In this document: positions 1 through 6,169 of the stretch, in pieces
How the letters are laid out: the number at the start of each line of letters is the position of its first letter
Numbering within the stretch: the first letter of the stretch is position 1
Source of the DNA: Acidimicrobiales bacterium
Lineage (GTDB): Bacteria > Actinomycetota > Acidimicrobiia > Acidimicrobiales > Ilumatobacteraceae
Length of the DNA stretch: 10,486 nt
NCBI GenBank assembly: GCA_030833305.1
Contig: JAURHL010000061.1
Span: 1 to 10,486, forward strand
Reading direction: 5' to 3'
Program-made: the position numbers and the translations under genes
Notes under the pieces: generated by a model
Told to the model about the DNA's origin: nothing
The model's input: only the letters and a program-made list of their open reading frames with translations
Databases searched by the model: none

Positions 1-658
1 TGTAAATCGAGAAGTCGAAGTAGTCACTGACGAATTCGGCGGCCTCGCTTCCGGGCGCGCCGACCTGCAACACGTTGAGACCCTCGAGGATCAAGATGTC
101 TGGCTGACACACGGTGACTCGTTCACCGTCCACGATGTCGTAGACCACGTGGCTGTACACCGGCGCATCCACGTTCGCCCGCCCACTCTTCAACTCGCGC
201 AGGAATCTCAGCAGATTGCGGGTGTCGTAGCTCTCGGGAAAGCCCTTGCGGTTCATGATGCCGCGTTCCTCGAGGACGTGGTTCGGGTGCAAGAAGCCGT
301 CGGTGGTGATGAGATCGACCTTGGGGTGGTCGGGCCAACGCGCCAGGAGCGCCTGCAGAATTCGGGCGAACGTGCTCTTGCCCACGGCCACGCTGCCGGC
401 CACGCCGATGACGTAAGGGACCTTGGGGGCCAATGTTCCGAGGAACGTGGCGCTGACCTTGTGCAGGTTCTGCGTGGCCGAGACGTAAAGGTTGAGAAGG
501 CGGGTGAGCGGCAGGTACACCGCGGCCACTTCGTCGAGGTCGATGCGCTCGTTGATGCCGCGCAGGTTCTCGAGATCGGCCTCGCGCAACGTCATCGGCG
601 TGGCGGCGCGCAGGTCGGCCCACTGCTGGCGGTCGAACGAGACGTAGCGCTCAGTCAC
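1..658 (-). CDS. coaA: Type I pantothenate kinase (CoaA), C-terminus truncated by window edge
   Basis: This cytoplasmic enzyme phosphorylates pantothenate with ATP, the first committed step of coenzyme A synthesis. Reading from a GTG at 658-656, 219 residues are visible and the frame is open at position 1; the family is usually about 310 residues, so roughly the last third is missing. The P-loop lies at residues 88-95 (G-S-V-A-V-G-K-S). It is followed by TTDGFLHPN (118-126), the KGFPESYD segment (138-145), APVYSH (165-170) and ILEGLNVLQ (190-198), all hallmark blocks of the bacterial type I family and colinear with the E. coli enzyme. The start lies 11 bases after the stop of the upstream map gene on the same strand, so the two are probably co-transcribed. 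No clear Shine-Dalgarno is visible; the GTG was chosen because it gives the expected family N-terminus (VTERYVSFDRQQW). Identification is very secure. Confidence 0.96.
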   Translation of the reverse strand, partial: MTERYVSFDRQQWADLRAATPMTLREADLENLRGINERIDLDEVAAVYLPLTRLLNLYVSATQNLHKVSATFLGTLAPKVPYVIGVAGSVAVGKSTFARILQALLARWPDHPKVDLITTDGFLHPNHVLEERGIMNRKGFPESYDTRNLLRFLRELKSGRANVDAPVYSHVVYDIVDGERVTVCQPDILILEGLNVLQVGAPGSEAAEFVSDYFDFSIY

Positions 659-669
659 GGCGAGGGACG

Positions 670-1656
670 CTATCTGCCCGGCGAGACCGCGTTGGGTCCG
701 GCGGTCAAGACTTCGACGCCGGTGTCGGTGACCAGCACCATGTGTTCGAACTGAGCGGTGCGCTTGCCGTCGGCGGTGACCGCGGTCCAGTCGTCGTCCC
801 ACATGTGGAATTGCCAGGTGCCCAAGGTGATCATGGGTTCGATGGTGAACACCATGCCGGGCTTCATGATGGTGTTGTTGCGCGGATCGTAGTAGTGCAA
901 CACCTGGACGTCGGTGTGGAACTGCTCGCCGATGCCATGGCCGATGAAGGCGCGCACCACACCCATGCGGTGGGTCTTGGCGTGATCCTCGATGGCCTTG
1001 CCGATGTCGCTGAGCGGGCGACCGGGCACCACGGCCTCGATGCCGCGCCACATGCACTCCTCGGTGACTTTCACCAACAGTCGGTCCTCGGTGCTGACGT
1101 CGCCCACCATGAAAGTGGCGTTGGTGTCACCGTGCACGCCGTTCACGAAACACGTCACGTCGAGGTTGATGATGTCGCCGTCCTCGATGACGGTGCTGTC
1201 GGGGATGCCGTGGCAGATGACTTCGTTCAGACTGGTGCACACACTCTTGGGATAGCGGTGATAGTTCAGCGGGCTGGGGTAGGCGCCTCGTTCGATGGTG
1301 AGGTCGTGGACGAAGACGTCGATGTCGTTCGTGGTCATGCCCGGCTTCACGAACTCACCGGCCAGACGCAGGATGTCGGCGGCCATCTGGCCCGCGTACC
1401 GCATGCGCTCGATGATCTCGGGGGACTTCACCGCGGACTCGTTCCAGCGCGTCACCTCGCCGGTGGCCGCGTAACCGGGCTTGACGATGTGGTCGGGGAC
1501 GGCGCGCATCGGCGAGACGATCCCGGGTTCGATGCGGCCCTCGAGTCCCTTGTGGCAACGCTTGTAACGCCGACCCGAACCACACCAGCAGTCGTCGTTC
1601 GATTGAGGGAGCACCTCGGGGGCCCGGCGACGAGTGGGACGGGGCTCGCTGGTCAC
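670..1656 (-). CDS. map: Type I methionine aminopeptidase with N-terminal SEC-C zinc motif
   Basis: The enzyme removes the initiator methionine from nascent proteins in the cytoplasm. It has 328 residues from a GTG start. The pita-bread metallopeptidase domain spans about 78-318. The five expected metal ligands are all visible: D166 (NLDVT), D177 (HGDTN), H240 (GHGIG), E273 (TIEPM) and E304 (QFEHM), with the substrate-contacting His at 149 (CHGIP). Each ligand is offset by 69 from the E. coli numbering, so the protein carries an N-terminal extension of about 69 residues. Within it, residues 23-36 read C-W-C-G-S-G-R-R-Y-K-R-C-H-K, a textbook SEC-C zinc-binding motif, known in some bacterial MetAPs and in SecA. 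The extension may bind ribosome or nascent chain (inference). It lies directly upstream of coaA on the same strand. The GTG start sits 6 bases after a TAGATT box, which suggests a leaderless message. Confidence 0.97.
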   Translation of the reverse strand: MTSEPRPTRRRAPEVLPQSNDDCWCGSGRRYKRCHKGLEGRIEPGIVSPMRAVPDHIVKPGYAATGEVTRWNESAVKSPEIIERMRYAGQMAADILRLAGEFVKPGMTTNDIDVFVHDLTIERGAYPSPLNYHRYPKSVCTSLNEVICHGIPDSTVIEDGDIINLDVTCFVNGVHGDTNATFMVGDVSTEDRLLVKVTEECMWRGIEAVVPGRPLSDIGKAIEDHAKTHRMGVVRAFIGHGIGEQFHTDVQVLHYYDPRNNTIMKPGMVFTIEPMITLGTWQFHMWDDDWTAVTADGKRTAQFEHMVLVTDTGVEVLTAGPNAVSPGR

Positions 1657-1757
1657 GCGGACAATCTACCGAGCCGAGGTCGGTGTGGTTCTCGCGACCC
1701 ATTCAACGTCAAGGGGACATGGTTCATTCTCGTCGGCACACCCGACCGGGAGAGAAC
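1657..1757. promoter_or_regulatory. Divergent intergenic region between map and the tad operon
   Basis: This is the only non-coding stretch before the pilus cluster and must hold promoters for both directions. On the plus strand, TTCAAC (1702-1707), a 17-base spacer and CATTCT (1725-1730) form a plausible housekeeping-type promoter, though both boxes depart from consensus. It would place the transcript start near 1737, about 20 bases before the first tad ATG. On the minus strand the map -10 lies at 1668-1663. No strong inverted repeat that would mark an operator was noticed. Confidence 0.4.
1663..1668 (-). promoter_or_regulatory. map: Candidate -10 box for map, implying leaderless transcription
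   Basis: On the minus strand the sequence TAGATT (fits TANNNT) is followed by exactly six bases and then the map GTG codon. Actinobacterial transcription usually starts 6-7 bases after the -10 box, so the first transcribed base would be at or next to the start codon. No Shine-Dalgarno is visible there, which agrees with a leaderless mRNA. No good -35 was found. This is a pattern call only. Confidence 0.4.
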
Positions 1758-2384
1758 ATGATTCAGACGAGCAGTCAGACACTCAGTCAAACAACCGTCA
1801 AGCGCACCTCCGCGGTGCGCACCCCCGAGGTGGCGGTGGGCGCGCTGATCATCGCGGCTTGCGTGATCGGAGCGATGACCTGGAGCCGGTCTGCGGTGGT
1901 CGGCACCTCGGTGTTGGTGGTGACATCCGACGTGAAGCGGGGTGAGGTGTTAGAAGAGTCCGACTTCGGCACGATCACCCTCACCAGTTCCGACGACATC
2001 GAACTGGTGCGGGCGTCGTCGTTGGATGACGCCATCGGCTTGCGGGCCACGGTCGACATTCCGTCCGGAACGCCACTGACCCCGGCTCAACTCGGCTCGG
2101 TCAGCCCGATCGCCAGCGGCGAGGGTCTGGTCGGCCTGACCGTGGCGCTCGGTGAAGCGCCCGCCGACATCGAGGCCGGGGACTCGGTGCGGCTGCTCAC
2201 CCTGACGCGCCAGACCGATGGCTCCGCCGCATCGGCCGTCGAGTCGGCGATCTTCGAGGTGTGGGACGTCGCACCCCCCGATCCATTGGATGGCAGTCGC
2301 GTGGTCACGCTGAAGGTCGGCGTCGAGGATGCGGTCACTCTTCTCGGTCGCGAGGAGATCCGGCTCATGAAGGTGAACCCGTGA
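1758..2384 (+). CDS. cpaB: CpaB/RcpC-like SAF-domain pilus assembly protein
   Basis: This 208-residue membrane-anchored protein has a short Ser/Thr/Gln-rich N-terminus (1-22), one hydrophobic helix (about 25-42) and then an extracytoplasmic part. Residues about 51-115 fit a SAF domain: a segment VLVVTSDVKRGEVLEESDF, then a hydrophobic block with IPSGTPLT, the pattern typical of CpaB/RcpC. The remainder (about 122-208) resembles the CpaB C-terminal region. In Gram-negative Tad systems CpaB/RcpC supports the outer-membrane secretin; here no secretin is present, so the role is presumably a cell-wall or platform accessory (inference). At 208 residues it is shorter than proteobacterial CpaB, which usually exceeds 250. 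The ATG at 1758 was chosen over an in-frame ATG at 1683 because GGGAGAG (1748-1754) lies just upstream and the longer form would start among the promoter elements. Its stop overlaps the tadA start. Confidence 0.8.
   Translation: MIQTSSQTLSQTTVKRTSAVRTPEVAVGALIIAACVIGAMTWSRSAVVGTSVLVVTSDVKRGEVLEESDFGTITLTSSDDIELVRASSLDDAIGLRATVDIPSGTPLTPAQLGSVSPIASGEGLVGLTVALGEAPADIEAGDSVRLLTLTRQTDGSAASAVESAIFEVWDVAPPDPLDGSRVVTLKVGVEDAVTLLGREEIRLMKVNP
1802..1820. repeat. Perfect inverted repeat in the 5' end of the cpaB-like gene
   Basis: GCGCACC (1802-1808) and GGTGCGC (1814-1820) are exact reverse complements around a 5-base loop TCCGC. The hairpin starts 44 bases after the ATG, at codons 15-21, so it could slow early elongation or serve as an operator. 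In GC-rich coding DNA such a stem may also occur by chance. Confidence 0.35.
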
Positions 2385-3646
2385 GCGATGAACTGATCGA
2401 CGAACTGGTCGAGGTGCTCTCCGGGGCCCTGATCGACGCTCGACACGAGGCGCGCACCGCCGGACGCTCGCTCGGCCTCGTCGACGAGGAGCGAGTGGTA
2501 CGCGATGCGGCCCGGGCGTTCTTCGACGACCCCCGGCACGTCGGCGACATGACTCTCGAAATCGACCTCACGAAGCGGGCCATCGACGTGGTGCTCGGGT
2601 GCGGGCCTTTGCAGGCTCTGTTGGATGACCCGGACATCACCGACATTCACGCCCGGGGAAGCCGACCGGTGTGGGTGAAGCACCTCGATGGCCGGCGCGA
2701 GCAACGTGCTCCGTTGGCCGACAGCGACGACGAACTGATCGCACTGGTGCGCACGCTGGCCACGCGCAGTCGCCATGGTGAGCGTCGCTTCGACACCAGC
2801 ACGGCCGAATGCAATCTGTGTCTACCCGACGGAAGTCGCCTGTTCGCGGTGATGGACGTCTCCATGGAACCGTCGTTGGTGGTTCGCAAGCATCGATTCC
2901 AATTGTCGTCCTTGGAGCAACTGGTGAGCGGCGGCCTCATGAGCCGGGACGCGGCGCGATTCCTGCGCGCGGCGGTGTTGGCGCGCCGCAACATCATCGT
3001 GGTCGGTGGTACCGGTAGTGGCAAGACCACCCTGTTGCGCGCGCTGATCAACGAGATCCCCGTCCACGAGCGCATCGTCACCATCGAGGACGCGTACGAG
3101 TTGGGTATCGATCGGTTCGCCGATCTGCACCCCGACCACGAAGCGTTGCAGACTCGTGGTGCGAACGTCGAGGGTAGAGGGGCGATCGACCTCGCCGCCC
3201 TGACGCGCATGGCTCTACGCATGGATCCGGATCGGGTCATCGTGGGTGAGGTGCGTGGCGCCGAGGCGTTCCCCATGGTGCTGGCCATGAGCCAGGGCAA
3301 CAACGGTTCCATGTGCACGTTGCACGCCGACAGCACGCGTTCGGCATTCTCGAAACTCGCCGCTTACGTGAGCATGGCCGACACCGGGCTTCCCGTCGAC
3401 ATCGTCAACATGCTCATCGCCCATGCCGTTCACGTGGTGGTGCACGTGGAGTTACGCGACGGTGTACGGCGTGTCACCAGTGTTCGTGAGGTGGTGGATG
3501 CTGACGGCCCCCGGGTGGTGTCGAACGAGTTGTTCGCCATGGTGGAGGACGATGACTCCGAGGCGCGGGCCCAGTTTCCGATGACCACCGAGCTGGCCGT
3601 GACGTTGGCGCGCCACGGGTACGGTCAACCGCTGGTGCGGTCATGA
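2381..3646 (+). CDS. tadA: TadA/CpaF-type secretion ATPase (type II/IV secretion ATPase superfamily)
   Basis: This is the hexameric cytoplasmic ATPase that powers Flp pilus assembly at the membrane. From a GTG start it has 421 residues, the usual CpaF/TadA length. Residues 1-90 form the helical N-terminus and about 75-195 the N-terminal ATPase-associated domain (typical GPLQALLDDPDITDI at 74-88). The Walker A motif is GGTGSGKTT at 209-217, the Asp box IEDAYEL follows, Walker B is DRVIVGEVRG at 284-293 with Glu290, and the His box is CTLHAD at 312-317. All catalytic elements are intact. The GTG overlaps the stop of the upstream cpaB-like gene (GTGA), and AAGGTGA at 2370-2376 is a fitting ribosome binding site 4 bases away, which decides the start. 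The 3' end overlaps tadB by ATGA. Confidence 0.96.
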   Translation: MSDELIDELVEVLSGALIDARHEARTAGRSLGLVDEERVVRDAARAFFDDPRHVGDMTLEIDLTKRAIDVVLGCGPLQALLDDPDITDIHARGSRPVWVKHLDGRREQRAPLADSDDELIALVRTLATRSRHGERRFDTSTAECNLCLPDGSRLFAVMDVSMEPSLVVRKHRFQLSSLEQLVSGGLMSRDAARFLRAAVLARRNIIVVGGTGSGKTTLLRALINEIPVHERIVTIEDAYELGIDRFADLHPDHEALQTRGANVEGRGAIDLAALTRMALRMDPDRVIVGEVRGAEAFPMVLAMSQGNNGSMCTLHADSTRSAFSKLAAYVSMADTGLPVDIVNMLIAHAVHVVVHVELRDGVRRVTSVREVVDADGPRVVSNELFAMVEDDDSEARAQFPMTTELAVTLARHGYGQPLVRS

Positions 3647-4350
3647 ACGACATGGTGCGACTGTGTCTCGGGCTGGCATTCGGCACCGGCGTCATCTCGA
3701 TTCTGTACGGCTTGCGCGGAGTGCGGGTGCTAGAGCTCCGTCGATCACGGACGACGCATCGGTCCACTGGCGACGAAACCACGTTGGTGGAGGCATTGGC
3801 CGTGTGGACCGAACAACTGCGTGACACCATGGCCGGGGCGCGTGGCTTGGAACAGGCGTTGGTCGCCACCGCGGTCACCGCTCCCGACCCTCTCCGTCCC
3901 GCCGTGCAGCGATTGTCGTCGCGTCTCGGCATGATGCCGTTGCCCCGGGCGTTGAGGGGTTTGGCCACCGACGTCGATCATCCGTTGGCGGACTTCGTGA
4001 CCGCCGCGCTCATGGTGGCCGCGGAGAACCACGTGCGCGACCTGGTCTCGCTGCTCACGCACCTGGCGGAATGCTGTCGCGACGATGTGCGCATGCGCAC
4101 CCGGGTGTGGGTGGCCCGGGCCCGCTTGCGTAGTGCGGTGCGCATCATCGTCGCTGTCATCGTCAGCTTCGTTGCCGGTCTTCTGTTGCTGCAACGCGAC
4201 TATTTGCGGGCGTACGCGTCAGGAGCGGGGATCGCGGTTTTGCTGGTGATCATCACGATGTTCGCGACCTCATTGATGATGATGGTGCGACTCGGCCGAT
4301 TCGAGTCGGTCAGTCGATTCATCGCTCGTGATACGGCGGGTGCGGCATGA
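3643..4350 (+). CDS. tadB: TadB-like pilus platform protein (T2SS F family)
   Basis: This 235-residue polytopic membrane protein forms, with TadC, the inner-membrane platform that couples TadA to pilin polymerisation. A hydrophobic N-terminal segment (about 4-24) is followed by a cytoplasmic T2SF/GspF-like helical domain (about 46-160), including the typical LVEALAVWTEQLRDTMAGA block at 48-66. Two more hydrophobic helices lie at about 165-183 and 193-214. This is somewhat shorter than proteobacterial TadB (about 300 residues), as is common in actinobacterial loci. The ATG overlaps the tadA stop in ATGA, implying translational coupling; no strong Shine-Dalgarno is seen. Assignment as TadB rather than TadC rests on gene order and on the sequence following TadA. 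Confidence 0.9.
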   Translation: MNDMVRLCLGLAFGTGVISILYGLRGVRVLELRRSRTTHRSTGDETTLVEALAVWTEQLRDTMAGARGLEQALVATAVTAPDPLRPAVQRLSSRLGMMPLPRALRGLATDVDHPLADFVTAALMVAAENHVRDLVSLLTHLAECCRDDVRMRTRVWVARARLRSAVRIIVAVIVSFVAGLLLLQRDYLRAYASGAGIAVLLVIITMFATSLMMMVRLGRFESVSRFIARDTAGAA

Positions 4351-5135
4351 TCGTGTTGTTCGGTCTGGGTTTCGGTCTCGGACTGTGCATGATCCTGTGG
4401 TCGTGGCGCACCCATCGTGACCGTGCCATCGACCTCACCCTCGACCACTTTCGCGTCGATGTGCGCGATCTGGCGGTGTGTGATCGTGATCCGCGCTCGG
4501 TAGCGGTGGAGCGATTGCTGGTCGCGGTGGCTGGTGTCGCCCTGCCCGTCGTCATGTACATCGTGACCTCGATGGGCGGAGCCCCCGTGCCCGCCGGGAT
4601 GTGCCTCGTCGGGTCGGCCGTTGGTGCTGTCGCCGGCTTCCAGTTTCCGGTGTGGCAGTTGCGCGACCGAGCTCGCGTGATGCGCCGAGACTTCCGCGCC
4701 TCATTGTCGGCGTACCTCGATTTGGTATCGATACTTCTCGCGGGTGGAGCCGGTATCGAGACCGCACTGGTGGCGGCCGCTCGTGTGGGCGAGGGTCCGT
4801 CATTCGAGTCGGTCGCCCGTTGCCTCGACGTGGCCCGGGTGTCGCGGCGCTCCCCATGGGACGTGTTGGCCGAGCACGGTGAGCGCATCGGAGTCGACGA
4901 ACTGCCGCAACTCGCATCCACCATCCGTCTGGGCGGGGAGCAGGGAGCGCGCATGACGGCGTCGCTGGTGGCCAAGGCGTCGTCGATGCGCGCCAAACAG
5001 ATGGCCGATGTGGAAGCGCGGGCCAATTCGGCGACCGAACGGATGGGTCTACCGATGGTGCTGCTCTTCCTCGCGTTCCTGGTGATGCTCGGATTTCCCG
5101 CCATGCAGATGATCAGCGCCGGCTTCGGTGCGTGA
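4347..5135 (+). CDS. tadC: TadC-like pilus platform protein (T2SS F family)
   Basis: This is the second platform component, 262 residues. Hydrophobic helices are visible at about 1-19, 57-77, 81-101 and 232-253. The cytoplasmic T2SF domain lies at about 115-225; it contains FRASLSAYLDLVSILLAGG (116-134) and the SxxSP-WD stretch near 166-172, and ends in a final segment rich in Leu/Phe. These blocks are characteristic of TadC-like T2SF proteins. The start codon overlaps the tadB stop (ATGA). The gene ends 36 bases before the pilin gene, the only sizeable gap inside the operon. Function is inferred from family and position; confidence is high. Confidence 0.92.
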   Translation: MIVLFGLGFGLGLCMILWSWRTHRDRAIDLTLDHFRVDVRDLAVCDRDPRSVAVERLLVAVAGVALPVVMYIVTSMGGAPVPAGMCLVGSAVGAVAGFQFPVWQLRDRARVMRRDFRASLSAYLDLVSILLAGGAGIETALVAAARVGEGPSFESVARCLDVARVSRRSPWDVLAEHGERIGVDELPQLASTIRLGGEQGARMTASLVAKASSMRAKQMADVEARANSATERMGLPMVLLFLAFLVMLGFPAMQMISAGFGA

Positions 5136-5154
5136 GTTCTCGAAACACAACAAG

Positions 5155-5164
5155 AAAAGGAGAG
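5155..5164 (+). promoter_or_regulatory. flp: Strong ribosome binding site of the Flp-like pilin gene
   Basis: AAAAGGAGAG ends 7 bases before the pilin ATG at 5172. It is the best Shine-Dalgarno in the operon and decides this start over the out-of-frame ATG at 5165, which would give only 25 codons. It fits the need for far more pilin than platform protein. Confidence 0.7.
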
Positions 5165-5171
5165 ATGAAAC

Positions 5172-5366
5172 ATGAATCACTTCCGGCAACTCTGGGAGTA
5201 CTACAACGTTCGATTCGCGGCGTCGCGCGACGCCGATCGTGATCGGGGAGAAGTGAGCGCCACCACCGTCGTGTTGGCCGCGGCTCTCATCGCCTTGGCA
5301 TTGTCGGTGGGCGTCATCGTGTCGGGCAAGGTGCGCGACAAAGCGACCGATCTCGATCTGGGCTGA
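5172..5366 (+). CDS. flp: Flp/Tad-type major pilin-like small protein
   Basis: This 64-residue protein sits at the conserved pilin position between tadC and tadE. A charged leader (1-26, ending R-D-R-G) is followed by a hydrophobic helix (about 31-52) and a short polar tail ending KATDLDLG. Cleavage after Gly26 by a prepilin peptidase would give a mature pilin of about 38 residues. Flp pilins normally carry Glu at +5 and Tyr at +6; here those positions are Thr31 and Thr32, with an acidic residue only at +1 (Glu27). So pilin identity rests on size, topology and context rather than the exact motif. It is preceded by a strong ribosome binding site and a 36-base spacer, consistent with high expression. 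The next gene starts 3 bases after its stop. Confidence 0.75.
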   Translation: MNHFRQLWEYYNVRFAASRDADRDRGEVSATTVVLAAALIALALSVGVIVSGKVRDKATDLDLG

Positions 5367-5369
5367 TCG

Positions 5370-5771
5370 ATGATGACGGTGCAGGACGTTCGCGATCGGG
5401 GAGAGGCCTCCACTCAGGTGATCGTGGTGGTGCCGGTGATCGTCCTGCTCCTGGTGTCGGCGATCCAAGCGGCTCTGGTATTCCATTCCGGAGCCGTGGC
5501 CGGGGCCGCGGCGGCGCGGGGCGCGTCCGCGGCGGCGGGAGCGGAGTTCGCGGGCATGGTTGCCGCGGTGTCGGGGGTTCGGGCGGCGTCCGACACCGTG
5601 ACCGAACTCGGTGCCGAGTTGGCGACCACCCCCACGGTCACGATGGTCGACGGCGTGGTGACGTTCACGGTGGAGGTGCGGGTACCACGTGTCGCGCCGT
5701 TCTTTCCCGCCACCGTCACCCGCGTGGTGATCGAACCCCTCGAACGCACGACGACGGAAGCCGATCGATGA
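5370..5771 (+). CDS. TadE-like pseudopilin (first copy)
   Basis: This 133-residue protein has a short charged leader ending R-D-R-G at 8-11, then a hydrophobic helix (about 17-38). An Ala/Gly-rich stretch follows (AGAAAARGASAAAGA), then a beta-rich C-terminal half (about 80-125). This is the layout of TadE-like minor pilins: an N-terminal membrane helix with a small globular extracytoplasmic domain. The +5 residue after the candidate processing Gly is Gln16 instead of Glu. Two in-frame ATGs stand at 5370 and 5373; either could be used. The 11-base string GATCGGGGAGA (5394-5404) also occurs in the pilin gene (5241-5251) at the same motif. It probably acts as a minor subunit or initiation factor of the pilus; the role is inferred from neighbours. 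Confidence 0.72.
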   Translation: MMTVQDVRDRGEASTQVIVVVPVIVLLLVSAIQAALVFHSGAVAGAAAARGASAAAGAEFAGMVAAVSGVRAASDTVTELGAELATTPTVTMVDGVVTFTVEVRVPRVAPFFPATVTRVVIEPLERTTTEADR

Positions 5772-6169
5772 GACGTGACCGTGGCAGTGCCGCCGTCGAG
5801 ATGGTGTTGTTGACACCGTTGCTGGTGCTGATGCTGCTGTTCGTGGTGCACGTCGGTCGGGCCGGTGACGGGATGACCGCGGTGCGTCACGCCGCCGATC
5901 AAGGAGCGCGGGCCGCGTCGATGGTGTCGTCGAGTCGAATGGCCGACGTGGCTCGTCGCGCCGTCGAAGAGGATCTCGCTCGTGCCGAACACTCGTGCGC
6001 CGATGCGTCGGTGACCGTGCGAACGTCCGTGGTGGGCGAGTCCACCTGGGTGACCGTCGGTGTGGTGTGTTCGACCTCATCCGATGGCCTGAGTCTGCTC
6101 GGAGCGGGTGGGGCCCGATTGTCGGCGTCGTCGACGGAGATCATCGATCGATACCGAGGTGGGGACTGA
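5768..6169 (+). CDS. tadE: TadE family minor pseudopilin (second copy, canonical motif)
   Basis: This 133-residue protein starts MRRDRG, then SAAVEM: a Gly followed by four residues and Glu-Met (Glu11), the canonical TadE/prepilin processing pattern. The hydrophobic helix covers about 12-29 and includes the typical LLTPLLVLMLL. The helical linker (about 38-75) and beta-rich tail contain two cysteines, C77 and C101, which could form a disulfide outside the cytoplasm. The start overlaps the stop of the preceding gene (ATGA). It is the only one of the four pilin-like proteins here with the Glu at +5. It probably forms part of the pilus tip or base with the neighbouring TadE/TadG-like proteins. 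Confidence 0.85.
   Translation: MRRDRGSAAVEMVLLTPLLVLMLLFVVHVGRAGDGMTAVRHAADQGARAASMVSSSRMADVARRAVEEDLARAEHSCADASVTVRTSVVGESTWVTVGVVCSTSSDGLSLLGAGGARLSASSTEIIDRYRGGD

Noticed and set aside
149..1761. Long plus-strand open frames (149-754, 742-1761) opposite coaA and map
   Set aside because: They are His/Asp/Val-rich mirror frames of well-identified minus-strand enzymes, arising from GC-rich third positions; no ribosome binding site or family features.
4319..5173. 284-codon minus-strand open frame opposite tadC
   Set aside because: Ser/Thr/Arg-rich shadow of a typical T2SF membrane protein gene on the other strand.
5165..5242. Small 25-codon frame from ATG 5165 using the same ribosome binding site as flp
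   Set aside because: Spacing from the ribosome binding site is too short and the product (Arg-rich) lacks pilin features; the ATG at 5172 gives the expected pilin-like protein.
5049..6080. 343-codon minus-strand open frame across the pilin genes
   Set aside because: Arg/His/Pro-rich composition of an antisense shadow; the plus strand holds five coupled genes with clear family motifs.
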